Assembly: GCF_026914185.1 (NCBI RefSeq)
Contig: NC_070564.1
Location: 6,262,001-6,326,000 of the forward strand
Reading direction: 5' to 3'
Length of the DNA: 64,000 nucleotides
Source of the DNA: Puccinia triticina
Lineage: Eukaryota; Basidiomycota; Pucciniomycetes; Pucciniales; Pucciniaceae
Shown one piece after another: positions 46,946 to 59,443 of the stretch. Position numbers and translations under genes: made by a program. A model generated the notes under the pieces. The model was not told the origin of the DNA, did not search any database, and was given only the letters and a program-made list of their open reading frames with translations. The number at the start of each line of letters is the position of its first letter. Positions within the stretch are counted from its first letter, which is position 1.

Positions 46946-48448
46946 ATGAGTTCTCAGAATAACACCACCACTCGGTATGTCCTGCCTGCCTTGGGTGGAT
47001 GCCAGCTCAAAAAAAAGTCTGAGTATGTCTACTAACTACTTTCCCACAGATTGATCGGTGCCCCGAATACCTTGGGTACGTCATTTTGCTACGTCTTATT
47101 TTTTTCGGATTCCGACACCTGCTACAGCTTTTGAGTGAGAGCTCACCAACCTTGTATGGTTAACAAAAAAAAAACGCATCGCAGAGCATCGGGTTTATCT
47201 GGAGAACAATGGGGCTGTGATTTCTGCCTTCCACGACTTGCCGCTGTTTGCGAATGAGCAACGCAACGTGTTCAACATGATCGTCGAGGTGCCGCGATGG
47301 ACAAACGCCAAGATGGAAATCTCCAAGAGCGAGCCATTCAACCCGATCTTGCAAGACGTCAAGAAGAACAAGCTCCGATTCGTCCGCAACTGTTTCCCCC
47401 ACCATGGATACATTTGGAACTACGGTGCTTTCCCTCAGGTCGGCTTTCTCCTTCCCCATCATCTCTTCTTTTCGTCATCTGAATCCAAGTATCATCTTTC
47501 TATTGTTTTTTTCTTCAAGACATGGGAAGACCCAGCTCACACCCACCCTGAGACCAAAGCCAAGGGAGACAACGACCCCCTCGACGTGTGCGAGATCGGT
47601 GAAGCAGTCGGATACGTCGGACAAGTCAAACAGGTCAAGGTTCTTGGGGTTATGGCCCTCCTTGATGAAGGAGAAACTGACTGGAAAATCATGCAAGTTG
47701 CTGTGACTCTCGCATGTTTCCCGCGCGATGATTTCATGCTGACGCTCGATCAATCTTGCGCGTAGTGTGGTGGATGTCAATGATCCATTGGCCCCCAAGT
47801 TGAACGACATTGAGGATGTCGAAAGACACCTCCCTGGCTTGATTCGGTCAGTTCACTGCCCCACCCCCATTCTCACCGATCGAGAATACCCAATCTAACC
47901 CCGCAACTCGACACAGGGCTACCAACGAATGGTTCCGCATCTACAAGATCCCCGATGGCAAACCCGAGAACCAGGTAGGCTTTCCTCCTCCTCCGTCTTC
48001 CCCCTGCTTGTTGACGTGTCCATTCCGCGACTGACGTATGTTTTTACCGCTTGTAGTTCGCCTTCTCTGGAGAAGCCAAGCACAAAAACTTTGCAACCGA
48101 TGTAATTTTGGAGTGCCACGAGGCGTGGAAGCGCTTGATGAAAGACGGATACTCTGGCATCTCGCTGTGAGTATAAGACTTGCGAGTGGATCGATGTACA
48201 AACTCTCGACTGACTTTCAACAAAAAAATCTACAGGGCCAACACTACTGTTGAGGGATCCCAACACCGGGTCGGACACGCCGATGTGCCCTCTGACAGCC
48301 GTCAAGATCCTGCGCCCATCGACCCCAGCATCTCCAAGTGGTTCTTGTACGTCTCTTTTTTTCTAGTTGACTTGTCTTTGACCGTTCGACTAATGTGCTG
48401 AGGAACTTAACACGTTCGATTCACAGCATCTCCGGCCACTCCGTATGA
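46946..48448 (+). CDS. IPP1: Inorganic pyrophosphatase
   Basis: Hydrolyses pyrophosphate to two phosphates, pulling biosynthetic reactions forward. Model: join 46946-46974, 47050-47075, 47185-47438, 47520-47692, 47766-47846, 47917-47974, 48057-48166, 48236-48346, 48427-48448, 287 residues as in the eukaryotic family I. Seen: [40 protein letters not shown], the metal-binding signature [69 protein letters not shown] and the terminal KWFFISG. The intron after GETDWKI uses a GC donor (GCAAGT at 47693). The frame stays open upstream to an ATG at 46811, adding 45 residues rich in Arg and poor in acidic residues, which could be a mitochondrial presequence. Confidence 0.95.
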
Positions 48449-49209
48449 GCGCCACTTAGACTTCTCACTATTATTTCTTCCTGCTTAAAAACCATATGAG
48501 GTGAAATGATTGAAAGTAAATGTATCCCACAAAAAACAGTGGTGCTGAAACCATTAAGAAAGCTAGTCCATCACAAGCGGATGAATTTGGCGAAGCCAAA
48601 AAATTGGCTGGTATGTAAGTATTTGCGCGGAAGAGAAAGAAGAAGAAATTTTCAAAAAGTTGTCAAGCCAAATATAGATGATGATTGGAAGTTTTTGAAA
48701 ACATTGGAGTATTATTAGGTAGATTTGCAACCAATTTTGATTCATATCAATTTAAAAATCAACTCCAACCTTTAATGAATCTTTTTTTTTTTTCATACTT
48801 GCATAGTCTCAAAATACCACCTGAAAACAAGCTTGGAGGAATCAAATTGAAATATGGTAAGGAGGTTGGTGACAAAGGAGGATCTGCAAGTGAGGAAGTC
48901 AAGGGGGCAAGCAGTACTTATGAAATCTGGAAGGTTGGGGAAATGAATTGCAGTCAACCTATATCAAACCATTCTCTGTCTGAGATTAATGTTTCAAGTT
49001 TCCAGGGTATTGAAGGGCCTTCTGACAAAGAGAGGAAGACATCATCTCTGGTCCTGTTCTCCATGCATTGAACATGGCCTTGACTGTAAGTGAAAAAGAT
49101 CACATTTATCCAGGCTTGCTGCAACCAATGAACCGGCACAGACAAACAACACCACAAGAAAAAGTCAAGCAACTGCTAGCAGTTGACAATGACATATAAC
49201 TGTAAGCCT

Positions 49210-49497
49210 CTTGAAAGGAGGGTCCATGGGAACCCGCCCGGAGGGCTCTCCGCAGGAGAGGCTTACACATAATTTCTGAAGTCTGTCAGGGAAAGGAAGG
49301 ATATTCAACCCCAGAATCACTAAAAAATTATTACAAAATCAGCAAAATATGTACAAAGAAAACTGAATGAACAGATTCATTGGCAGTGCTGATGCGCACC
49401 CTCACCCAAAATTTCAAGCAAAAAGCTCCAAAACTGATTGAAGGAATCCGCTTTGAAGGTCAAAGGAATCCTGAAGGATATTACTGTAGCGTGATAT
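49210..49497 (-). repeat. Dispersed repeat (inverse partner at 2366-2645)
   Basis: The reverse complement of this stretch follows 2366-2645 along its full length. Ends with CTCTCCTGCGGAGAGCCCTC on the minus strand. Confidence 0.8.
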
Positions 49498-49729
49498 GTG
49501 CGGCCTTGATTGGCAACACTTCCACTTGTAAAAATAAGAAAAAGAGAGTCATATGGTAGAATGGGATGTATCATGCAATCTTGGGGAAAATCTCTCCCTA
49601 AAGTCTAGAGATGGCCATTAGCACCCTCTGGTGGGTACCTGCCACTCTTCAGCACTACAGAGCACACATAGAAGTGGATTCAGGCACAAATCTTGTAATT
49701 GTTCATCCATAAATCCCATTCAAAACTCA

Positions 49730-49930
49730 TTTGGAAATCTAATGTCACATTCAAAAATGTGAAAAATCAAAAGTTTTTCTCATGTGCATAATTACTCATA
49801 CTAGCCCTCAGATGTAAACCAATATGAAATCAAAAATGGATTCTATGGTCAACTTTACCCTTAGTCACCACTGGAAGTATTACTGGAACCCCAGCCAGAT
49901 TGGAAGTTACACCCCTTCTCACGCTGACAG
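49730..49930 (-). repeat. Dispersed repeat (inverse partner at 19806-19985)
   Basis: The minus strand carries GGTGTAACTTCCA, GGTGACTAAGGGT, CATAGAATCCATTT and CTAGTATGAGTAATTATG in the same order as 19806-19985. Confidence 0.7.
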
Positions 49931-49982
49931 ACACCCTCACATGTCCAGCCTCACTTATCAAGCTGTCAGACCACTCAAGATT

Positions 49983-50124
49983 GGTGGTCTTTACAATTGC
50001 AATCATAAATGCATAAACATAAAATAAGTGAATTTGGCAGGGACATACTTACATACATAATCCCAAACAAAAGCCATTTATGAATTTATGTTTATGCAGT
50101 TGTGATTCAATTTTGAAGACCACT
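49983..50124. mobile_element. Short MITE-like foldback element
   Basis: GGTGGTCTTTACAATTGCAA and CATAAATGCATAAACATAAA at the left are mirrored on the right (inverse reads AGTGGTCTTCAAAATTGAAT then GCATAAACATAAA). About 142 bp. No certain target duplication. Confidence 0.7.
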
Positions 50125-50580
50125 ATTGCTTGGTGGCACCTGCAAAGGAAAAACACCTGCCAATACCTGGGGTTTCTCTTTTGTATGCCTTCCAGGCACC
50201 ATGGGTGCGTAGTCTAGAAATATAAAGCAGGGCAGGAATTACAATGTGAAAGCTTATGTTCAAGGCCAAATGGTGGGTGCACAAGCTGTGCGATTGAAGT
50301 GACTAGGCTGTAGAGTTTGACACTGTTGTATTTCATCAGTCAATTGACAATGTATAGTTATGATAACAGTTGTGTTAGGTCGCAAAGTCGCAAATGCTGG
50401 TATTAATTTCGGTGTTTGTTATCATTTTGTCGTAGCTTCCGCCGATGGAATCACTTATAAGTGCGGATAAAAGAACACTTTTTGTACAAAAATACTTATG
50501 GACGAGCAGGACAGGGAGGGGGGACTTGTTTTACAGGATATCACGATCAGCTCGAGAGATAGTATTGAGGTGATCAAAGG

Positions 50581-51650
50581 TCAATCCGCGAGGTAGTCTG
50601 TCGGCTTGGGATCGTGTACCACTTCCAATTCTGCTCGCCTAGCCTGCTCTTCAATCTCAGCCGCCTCCCTTTCTCGCTCAGCGCGGGCGAGCAAGCGGAT
50701 TGCTTCTTCCATCATGTAAAGTCGGACTCGGGTCGAGCCTGTCGTGCGGCACTCAGGACACTGAACCCGAGCCTCCGCTGTCTTGCGGAGTTCTTGCGGT
50801 CTTGAATCGGATGGGTTCGACGAAGCCGCCCAAGCATCTATGCATTTTTGGCAAAACGTATCTGCAATTGTTATTGAGAGGGCACGATGTCAGGATATTG
50901 GCAGCTTCAATCGACCATAGTGCACCAGCCAAAAAAGGCCACGCAACTTACGTCCACATCTTAAACTGACTGCATCCCCCTTTTCGAGACCATTATAGCA
51001 TAGTGGACATGTAAAACATTCCCGAAGGGTGTCGATAGTGGATGAAAGCCTTTGGTGCGATTGGACTAGGGTGGAAGATGAGAGGGGATATTGGTTTGCA
51101 TCGTCCTTCAACCGTTTGATAACCTATCGAGAGTTGAAAAAAATGATGACTTTTTTCTCGGTTTAAATATGCTTATATACGAATATGAATTGAATTAAGG
51201 TGGATTGGAGGAGAGAAAATGAAAGATAATAGTAATCATCCATCCTCCCGGTAGTCAACTTCACTTACCACATCTTGTGAAGCTATTTGGTTCTTCAGTT
51301 CGGCCATGTTTTCCCAAGCCGCATCGCACTGCTGACTCGAAATATCCATTAACTTGCAAACGAGTACTTTTGAATCAGTATATGACGTTTTCGCCCTGGG
51401 CGTAAACAAACGAAGGCAAGAGAGGAGGAGATATGATAAGAGAAGAGTGGCGCACCTTTGCTCGCTGTCTGATCACATCTTCAAGTTCCAGGACCTTCCT
51501 CTCGGCATGAGTCTTGGCCATCTTGGCCACTTTCAATTCGGCAGCCAAGCGGTGGATAGTTTGTGTCTTCGATTCTCCTGGTTTCTGGATTGCCGGAGGA
51601 TTGATTTGAGGATGCGATTTATTGCGGTCGTCGAGTTCGATTGGAGCCAT
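50581..51650 (-). CDS. RING-finger protein with N-terminal coiled coil
   Basis: Probable E3 ubiquitin ligase. Model: complement of 50581-50861, 50952-51123, 51269-51352, 51456-51650, 243 residues, all GT-AG, frame closed. Residues ~25-70 and ~80-110 are heptad-like (IHRLAAELKVAKMAKTHAER, KVLELEDVIRQRAK; later NMAELKNQIASQDVVIKRLK). The C3HC4 RING follows at ~135-200: CFTCPLC, RCGHTFCQKCIDAW, then CPECRT after a longer loop. The C-terminus is a charged helix (LLARAEREREAAEIEEQARR). The RING is split by the last intron between Gly and His of CGH. Substrates are unknown. Confidence 0.88.
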
Positions 51651-53234
51651 GGCTGGATCACCGATAAAAGGGGTTGCTGTGAGGAAGTTGTTTTGGTCTA
51701 CCTGTCGTTACGCATACTATCCACGGATTCGAAAGACCCCGGTCCCGATCGAGGGCCCCGTGGAGCCGAGCTTAACCAAGCCTCTCTTGAGGAGCCCCGC
51801 ACTAACTTAACCCCTCGCTTCGGAGGGCCCTACAAAACTGTGGAGGTCAACTTAAGGCCTTTATGATCAAAGTTTTAAATTTTTGGCAAGCTGTCCATGA
51901 TGGGTTGTTGCTCATCAATCAATGCAGCCTGCCAACTTTTTTTAAATAAAATCTTCATAAACAGGTTAAAATAGGGGGGGGGGGGGATCACAATTGAAAT
52001 TTGCAAAACTTTGGGGCACATTTCAACCTGTTTATGATTTTTTTTTTGAATTTAAGCTTCACTGATTGATTAGCAACACCCCCCCTGGAAAGCTTGCCAA
52101 AAGTATAGGATTTTGTTTATAAAAGCCTTAAGTCGACCTCCAAAGATTGTAAAATTCAATTGTGAACCCCCAAATGTGTCCTCAATTTTTTCAAATTTCC
52201 ATTGTGAGCCCCCCTAAATGTTGGAAATGAAAGCTTACATGAAGAAAGCTGATGATTTTCCCCAATTCCCACACCCATCTTGTAGTCAACTGTCACAGCA
52301 GTCAAAAAATGAAGGCTTAACATCCTGAAAAAAAATAACTGAACTTCTGTTTCTAGTATAATTATTAATATACATATATTGTAAGTCCAAGGATTTCTTT
52401 TCCAGCTTAGGATTTCTTGAAGATTGTTGAAAAATTTGGTTCTTAAAACTTTTGGTAAAACATCTATTTCTGTTGGTAATAATTGCTGACAGGAATGAGG
52501 ATTTTTGTTTGTAAAAAATCAACTTCTATTTCTTCCACAGCTCTCTTGGGATCCTTGCTAATATTCAACTTATCTATCAAACATTTTGGAAGCATTTTGA
52601 GAAGGTTTAGGGTTTCTTGTAAGATCCTGTTGAATGTAATAATTGTATTGACTAAGATTTAATGGCAAGCTTGTTGATGCTTTTTTAATCTATGTAGATG
52701 GATGATTGTATGATCTTCAAGCACAGAATGAAGTGCAATGAATATGATGATGAATAATTTGGGGCTGGTTCTTTTGATGAGTGATATTTGATATTGGATC
52801 TGATGCTGCCATTGTGAATTGCACCAATTTTAGTATGTAGGTAATTAGTTCAAAAGAGAACTATGTGGAAGTTATAGTAATGGATCTTTCACATCAAACA
52901 ACCAGATTCCTGAACCAGGAAGACCAACTCCTGACTTTGTCTTTGTCTGTAATTTAAATGCTCCTGCTCGCCTTGAACTAGCATAGTTTATCTTCCATTC
53001 CTCAGTACACAAGATAACAAAATATAATCCCGAGCAGCTTGCATGTGATGAAAGACTTGTATGTAGAATATTGTGTGATATGGGGAGGAGTATGTATTCC
53101 CCGATGCGCCGCTGGCAGCCCGAGTCCCCGAGGGCTCTAGCATCCACCCCCCGCTGCAGCCCCCCTGGTTTGAGAGCCGGACGCGGGGCGGTCGACTCAG
53201 ACTGGCCGAGAACCACACTCCAACGGGCTGGAAA
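51651..53234. other. Spacer with nested MITEs
   Basis: 51820-52216 is a tangle of family A MITE sequence (see that entry). 52217-53060 is AT-rich with no gene seen. 53060-53234 is the STH1-like promoter and leader. Confidence 0.55.
51835..52216. mobile_element. Nested or composite family A MITE cluster
   Basis: A G-run at 51974 then ATCACAATTGAAATTT marks a left end flanked by TA (51972-51973). Right-type ends occur at about 52163-52171 (TTGTGAACCCCC) and 52203-52214 (TTGTGAGCCCCCC, followed by TA). 51838-51970 is the reverse complement of about 52003-52150 (GGAGGTCAACTTAAGGCC against GGCTTTTATAAAC-type and CTTAAGTCGACCTCC), which indicates a second, partly deleted copy inserted beside or inside the first. 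Confidence 0.75.
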
Positions 53235-56200
53235 ATGGCAGCAAACAACAGCCACCCAACAAACGGACACCAGATCCCAGTGACAATCGAAGCGAACCAG
53301 TTCAACCAGATCAAAAACCAGATAATCGCAACCAAGCAACTCTCTCGCAACCTATCCCTGTCAGACAGCAATCTCAGCCTCACAAATCAGCAACAGAACC
53401 ACTCCGAAGCTCCATCATCCTCATCAGCAGCAGGCGCAACAGTAGCACTAAACTACAACAGCTTCATCGAGCCAGTAACAGCACTCAGGAATACCATCGC
53501 GGCTCATGAACAACATTCAATCGTACCCATCCCAGCCTACTCTCAACCGAGGAACTGGTGCCTACCGAGCTTGCTGCCGACTGGCTTAGACCCTTACACC
53601 TTGAAACATCAGAGGGATAAGCTCATCGAAACCAAGATCAAATGGAGACTCAACGAACTCGAATCCTTTACTGCCAACCTACCCGACCATTCAACCATCA
53701 ACCCTCAGGAAGGTGCAGAACAGAGTCATCAAGACCCTCTTGCCTCATCTTCCTCCACAACCGACTTCAGCAATCAAAAGTTACGAGCCCTGATCGAAAT
53801 CAAATCGTTGAGGCTACTACAGAAGCAGAAAGACTTGAGAGAGGAGATGATGACCGGAATCAACCAAGCCACCAAGCTGAACCTTGTAATCGATCGAACC
53901 GCAGTCAAACGCCCCAAGAAACTCTTCCTCAGGGATGCCCGATATACTGAAACAATCGAACGAAGACAGAAGTTGGACCGAGAACAAAAACTGAAGCAGA
54001 AACATCTCGACCATATCTCATCGATCCAGTCCCATTCGAACAGATTCAAATCTGCACACTACGAGTCCAAAGAACTTCTGTCGAGATTCGGTAAATCGGT
54101 GTCCAAGTTTCATGTTGAAGCCGAAAAGGAAGAACAGCGAAGGATCGAACGACTGAGCAAGGAGCGGTTGAAAGCCCTCAAGGCCGACGATGAGGAGGCC
54201 TACTTGAAACTGATCGATACCGCCAAGGATACTCGAATCACCCATCTCTTAAGGCAGACCGATCAATACCTCGAAAACCTCAGTCATGCCGTCCTCCAGC
54301 AACAGAACGATGCAGTCCACAGGGATGGCCAGATCCATGTCGACCAAGACCAAACTGGGGCTGCCATCGATGAGAGTGCGTTTGGCGCTGCGCCCGTCTT
54401 CGATGATGATAGGGCTGCCGCAAACCAAGTCGCAACCTCTACTGAAGGCAGCAAGGCCGACTATTATAACGTTGCTCATCGCATCAAGGAGGAGGTCACC
54501 AAACAAAGCTCTCTCCTCACCGGCGGTCAATTGAAAGAGTATCAAATTAAAGGTCTTCAATGGATGGTCTCACTCTATAACAATCGACTCAACGGAATTC
54601 TTGCCGACGAGATGGTAATCCCTTTTTTCGTTTCCTTCAAAGTGTTTATGCTTCTCTAAAAGCAAACTGGAAACTAAAACAGGGTTTGGTTCTTCTAGGG
54701 TCTCGGAAAGACGATCCAAACGATTTCACTGATCACCTGGTTGATGGAAAACAAGAAACAACCCGGTCCTTACCTCGTGATCGTCCCCCTATCAACCCTA
54801 CCCAACTGGACACTGGAATTCGAAAAGTGGGCTCCAACTGTCAAGGTGGTTGTCTACAAGGGCTCGCCCAACGTTCGAAAACAACTTCAGGCCCAGATCC
54901 GTCAGGGTCAATTTGAGGTCTTGTTGACTACCTATGAATATATCATCAAAGATCGACCCATGCTTTGTAAGATCAAATGGGTGCACATGATCATCGACGA
55001 GTAAGCCGTATTTCTTTTTCGACATGTAGCTCGTGATCTAATCCTTGTTTGCGCGCTTTTTTCAACAGGGGACATCGAATGAAAAACTCACAATCGAAGC
55101 TCTCGCTGACCTTAACGACGCACTACCAATCGCGTTATCGATTGATCCTCACGGGTACACCGCTCCAAAACAATCTACCTGAACTGTGGGCGCTGTTAAA
55201 CTTTGTTCTACCCAGGGTGTTCAATTCAGTTAAGTCATTCGATGAATGGTTTAATACTCCCTTCGCCAACACCGGCGGTCAAGATAAGATCGAACTGAAC
55301 GAAGAAGAGGCCATCCTAGTCATTCGTCGGTTGCACAAGGTTTTACGGCCCTTCTTGTTGCGTCGATTGAAGAAAGATGTCGAGAGTGAACTACCGGACA
55401 AGGTTGAGAGAGTGATCAAGTGCAAGATGTCCGGCCTACAATTGAAACTGACTAATCAGATGAAAGTTCACAAAATGATCTGGACGGATGTCGATAATGC
55501 TACCAATACGGCAAAGGGAAGCAGTGGGACGGGTGGAGTCATGAGAGGTTTACAGAACGTGATCATGCAGCTCAAGAAAATTTGCAACCATCCGTTCACA
55601 TTCGAGGAAGTCGAGAGGACCATCAACGGCCCTGATAAACCGACCAACGACACACTCTGGCGAGCTGCAGGGAAATTTGAGCTGTTGGATCGAGTATTGC
55701 CAAAGTTGTTCAGGACTGGACATCGAGTTGAGTTCTCTTCTTAAGCCTCTCTGAGTTACTGATTTGACTGATACCCCGAAACAGGTCTTGATGTTTTTCC
55801 AAATGACTCAAGTCATGGATATCTTTCAAGATTACTGCTCTTATCGCGGGATTAGAAACCTTCGGCTGGATGGAATGACCAAGCCCGAAGAACGAGCTGA
55901 ATTATTGAAGACCTTCAATCACCCCGAATGCGGTATCGACCTGTTTATCCTCTCGACCCGAGCTGGAGGCTTAGGATTGAATCTTCAAACGGCCGATACG
56001 GTGATCATCTTCGATTCCGACTGGAACCCCCATCAAGATCTCCAAGCCCAAGATCGAGCGCATCGGATTGGACAAAAGAAAGAAGTCCGGGTCTTGAGAC
56101 TTATCACCAGTAAGAGTGTCGAAGAACATATCATGAGTAAAGCTCAATTCAAGTTGGATATGGACAAAAAAGTCATTCAAGCTGGTCGTTTCGATCATAA

Positions 56201-58149
56201 AAGTTCTGCCGAAGAACGAGAGACGTTCTTGAGAGAGTTGTTGGAAGATGATGATAATGAAGAAGAGGGCGATAATGAACTCGGCAAGTATATTTCTTCC
56301 GATATCTATTAGTTGACCTGCCTGCTAACATTTCTTACCCCTTTCGATTTCTTTGGATGATGAATATCAGGGGACGAAGAGTTGAATGAAATGCTGAAAA
56401 GATCGGACGAAGAGTTTGAAATATTCACGGAAATGGATCGCGAGCGAGCAGCTGAAGCGGCTCAACAGTGGAGCATGACGCCTGAGGGACAGGCTGGCAA
56501 GCCACTACCAGAAAGGCTGATGACCGTTGAGGAGTTGCCCACTGTATATTCCAAAGACATAGCCCCTATCGTGTTTGATCCGAATGCCGCCGAGGAGGAA
56601 GAAGAAGGCGGGGGCAGGAAAGCCCGAAACCGAAATGCAGTACATTACGACGATGGTAAGTGAACTCAATATTACAAACAGGCGCGTGACTGATTAACAC
56701 TTCTTGGCGGTTGATAGGATTAACGGAAGAACAGTTCTTAGAGGCCGTAGAAAATGAAGAAGATTTGACGGAAGTGATTGCGAAGAAGAGAGGAAAGCGC
56801 GCGATGAGACAGGCCAACAAGATGAAGAAACGGGGCGCCAACGAGAGTGGGGACGAAGACCCGGAAGAGGAAGAGGAGGATGAAGACGAAGAGGATGACG
56901 ATTTCGTCGGGAATGGAAGAGGAAACGGTCGGACGAGCAAATTGAGTCGCGCGAATTCTTCGACTAATCATTTCAGTCATTCTCCCGAACCTAATCGTAA
57001 ACGTAAAAGAATCCTCGGCGGTAGTCAAGTCGGAATCGACGACTCTGTTGATGGCGATTCAGAGCGCGGCATCCGAAAGGTAATTTCCATGTTTCCAGAA
57101 CAGAGATTCTTACCGTTTACGACTGGAATCCAATTATTTTTTGCTGACTCCCTTTTTCGTGTGAAAAGCCGCTTTCGAATAAGAAGAGGAAAAATAACGC
57201 ACATGGAAATGGCGAAGATGATGCGTTACTGAACTCGTACCGAAAGGTCATGAGAGAATGTTACGATGCATTGATGAAACCAATCGCACCTGATTCGGGT
57301 GAACGAAGGATCAACTTGTTTATGGATTTAGTCAATCGTAAACAATTCGTAGACTGTTGAGTATCCTGTCCCCCTTTTTTAAAAAATAAAGTGCATGCTT
57401 ATCTCAAGTATCATACTAATTTTTTCTGTTCCTCAACTTATCACTCGGTTGAAAAACCTGGTAGATTATCAAATCATCAAGAAACCTATCTCAATGCGAC
57501 AAATCAATAAACATATCACATCCAAATATAAAACCTTAAAACAATTCAAGGATGATGTATATTTGATGTTGAACAATGCGAGAATTTACAACGGTACGTC
57601 GCTGATCCGCCCAGCCCAGACGTGTCTTCCAAATTCACATCTGATTTGTTTTCTTTTTCTCTTCGTCCTTGATAGAAACGGGATCTTATGTTTATCTCCA
57701 AGCGGATGCATTGCAAGATTATTTCGACCATGTCTTTCAATGTAAGTTCATCTCTGGAAAATGGAAATGACAGTCTAATAAATTGACTAAAACGTTGTTC
57801 TTTTCCAATGCATTGTTATGGGCAAATCAAAGGTTTGGTGGACGAAAATGGAAAACCTAGAGATGAGCCACTCCCCCAACGGCCTCCGAATCCTGACGGC
57901 GACTCTCAGGACTCATCTTCCGGCTCGGAGTCCAACCATGATGATCAAACTATAGAACAACAGCCACTCCCACAACACCACCTACCACCTCAACATCAAC
58001 ATCAACAGCAACAAAGCCAACAGCACCTCGCACAACAGCAGCAACTCGCACAGCTCCATCAGCAACAGTTACAGCAACAGATGCACCATCAAATGCATCA
58101 TCAAATGCAGCAACAGATGCATCAACACCAACATCCAGGACAATATTGA
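53235..58149 (+). CDS. STH1: SNF2-family chromatin-remodelling ATPase, STH1/BRG1 type
   Basis: ATP-driven nucleosome remodeller, catalytic subunit of an RSC/SWI-SNF complex. Model: join 53235-54614, 54699-55000, 55069-55726, 55785-56283, 56371-56655, 56718-57079, 57169-57355, 57465-57593, 57676-57741, 57833-58149, 1394 residues. A QLQ-like segment near residue 20 ([16 protein letters not shown]) and an HSA region (~240-330) precede the helicase core: Walker [16 protein letters not shown] box, [40 protein letters not shown] and [12 protein letters not shown] SnAC-like segment, an acidic Lys-rich linker and a bromodomain follow ([28 protein letters not shown], and a C-terminal helix). The tail is almost pure Gln/His. 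One intron has a GC donor (GCAAGT at 56284). STH1 rather than SNF2 is the likelier orthologue but not proven. Confidence 0.93.
57955..58146 (+). repeat. Codon repeat region encoding a Gln/His-rich tail
   Basis: CAA/CAG/CAC/CAT triplets run through the last ~60 codons of the remodeller (segments such as [12 protein letters not shown] and [19 protein letters not shown]). Such tracts change length easily. Confidence 0.8.
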
Positions 58150-59233
58150 TGCGCAGTATTTTGTGGAACAATAAGACATAGTGGTGTGTATATGTGCTTC
58201 GATCAAGAACCACTTGATCTTTCTCTCTCCCTAAATCCCCCTGGTCATCATCTCTGGAGAGATTCCAGCACGTTTTTTGACATGGTGTCTACTTATCTCC
58301 TTTTGTATTGTCATCTTCCTGTTTTTGTCAAGGCAGTGTGTCCAGTTTTATTTTCTCATGTCTTGGCTGACAACTCTGTGTGTGTAATGAAATTGGTATG
58401 GCTTTACACAGTATACATAGTGCATGAACCCCACACAAAAATCAAATGAGCCACAAATCCAATCACAAGATTCTCTTGTCATATGCATATGCATGTGTGA
58501 ACATTTCATTCAAAACAGAAATTGAGTGTTTTCCTGCAAATGTGCACACAAACATGCAAAGGAAACTATTAATTTTGAGTGGCCAAATACATTCAGGATG
58601 TTCAACTGGAACAAAAAATAGGTGTCCAATAGATTTGATCTTTTCTGATAGATACAGACATAGATGTAGACATAGATGCTGGCAAATATATGGATACAGA
58701 TAAAGATATAGATACAAAAAAAATACTGATACTGATACAGAAAAAGACTGATGAAAAATGCATAGCCTATCAAGACTCTTGAGAAAGAGTAATGTGTGCT
58801 CTCTGTCTTGGCTGTCATAATTCCAGAAGGATGAGGGTTCTCTGAGGACAAGTGGGCTTGTGACTGGTGCTATGCTCACTGCTGTTGGTGGCCCTGCTTC
58901 AACAGGCTACCTGAAAAGAAGCTAATGTAACCTTGAAAGAAGCATCACTCAGTTTCTGTTTAGGCTGACCAAGTCATCAGAATTAAATGTACAGCCCATC
59001 AGCTCCTAATATTGGGCCAATCTCAGCTCTGGGATTGAATGGCTAGGGGTTTTATACATACATCAGCTGTTATAAGCTTCCTTGTATCACAGCAAGCGAG
59101 CTGGAAGCTGTCAGGAGGAAAGCAGGTCGGCGTCTTTTCTCCACGGATGAATTGGACCTTTTTAGTCCATACTTTAGACAAGTAATACATGTAACAAGAT
59201 TAACCGGCTGCTCAATCACATTTTGGTTTATCA
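58150..59233. other. Intergenic spacer
   Basis: AT-rich; 58640-58745 is a degenerate (ATAGATACAG)-type simple repeat. No gene is seen. Confidence 0.5.
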
Positions 59234-59443
59234 TCAAGTTGACTCACTTTTGGTAGCCTTGGAATGAAGATCATAGTGATTAAAGCAGAAAGATTGGCGC
59301 GCATTTGCTGGAGCAGTAGCGCATGGATTGCGAGGTGGTGTGCGAGGAGATGGTGTTGGTGTTGGGGGCTTCTTGGGGGTCCCGACGGCATTTCCAGAAG
59401 TTGCGGCAAGTAGGATTATAACTACACAGCAGAACAGCATCAT
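59234..59443 (-). CDS. Possible small secreted Pro-rich peptide (69 residues)
   Basis: Single open frame. MMLFCCVVIILLAATSGNAV is a convincing signal peptide, with cleavage likely after GNA. The mature part is Pro/Thr-rich (TPKKPPTPTPSPRTPPRNP) followed by CATAPANARQSFCFNHYDLH with two Cys. No homologue is recognised. It is short, has no introns and lies in AT-rich DNA, so it may be spurious or the first exon of a longer gene. Confidence 0.35.
   Translation of the reverse strand: MMLFCCVVIILLAATSGNAVGTPKKPPTPTPSPRTPPRNPCATAPANARQSFCFNHYDLHSKATKSEST

Larger units (their letters stand above)
48449..50580. other. Spacer between IPP1 and the RING gene
   Basis: Holds a dispersed repeat (49210-49497), another (49730-49930) and a MITE-like hairpin (49983-50124). 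A 128-codon frame at 48685-49071 has no recognisable domain and I do not call it. Confidence 0.5.

Noticed and set aside
48685..49071. 128-codon plus-strand frame 3' of IPP1
   Set aside because: No recognisable domain or splice continuation; AT-rich spacer composition.
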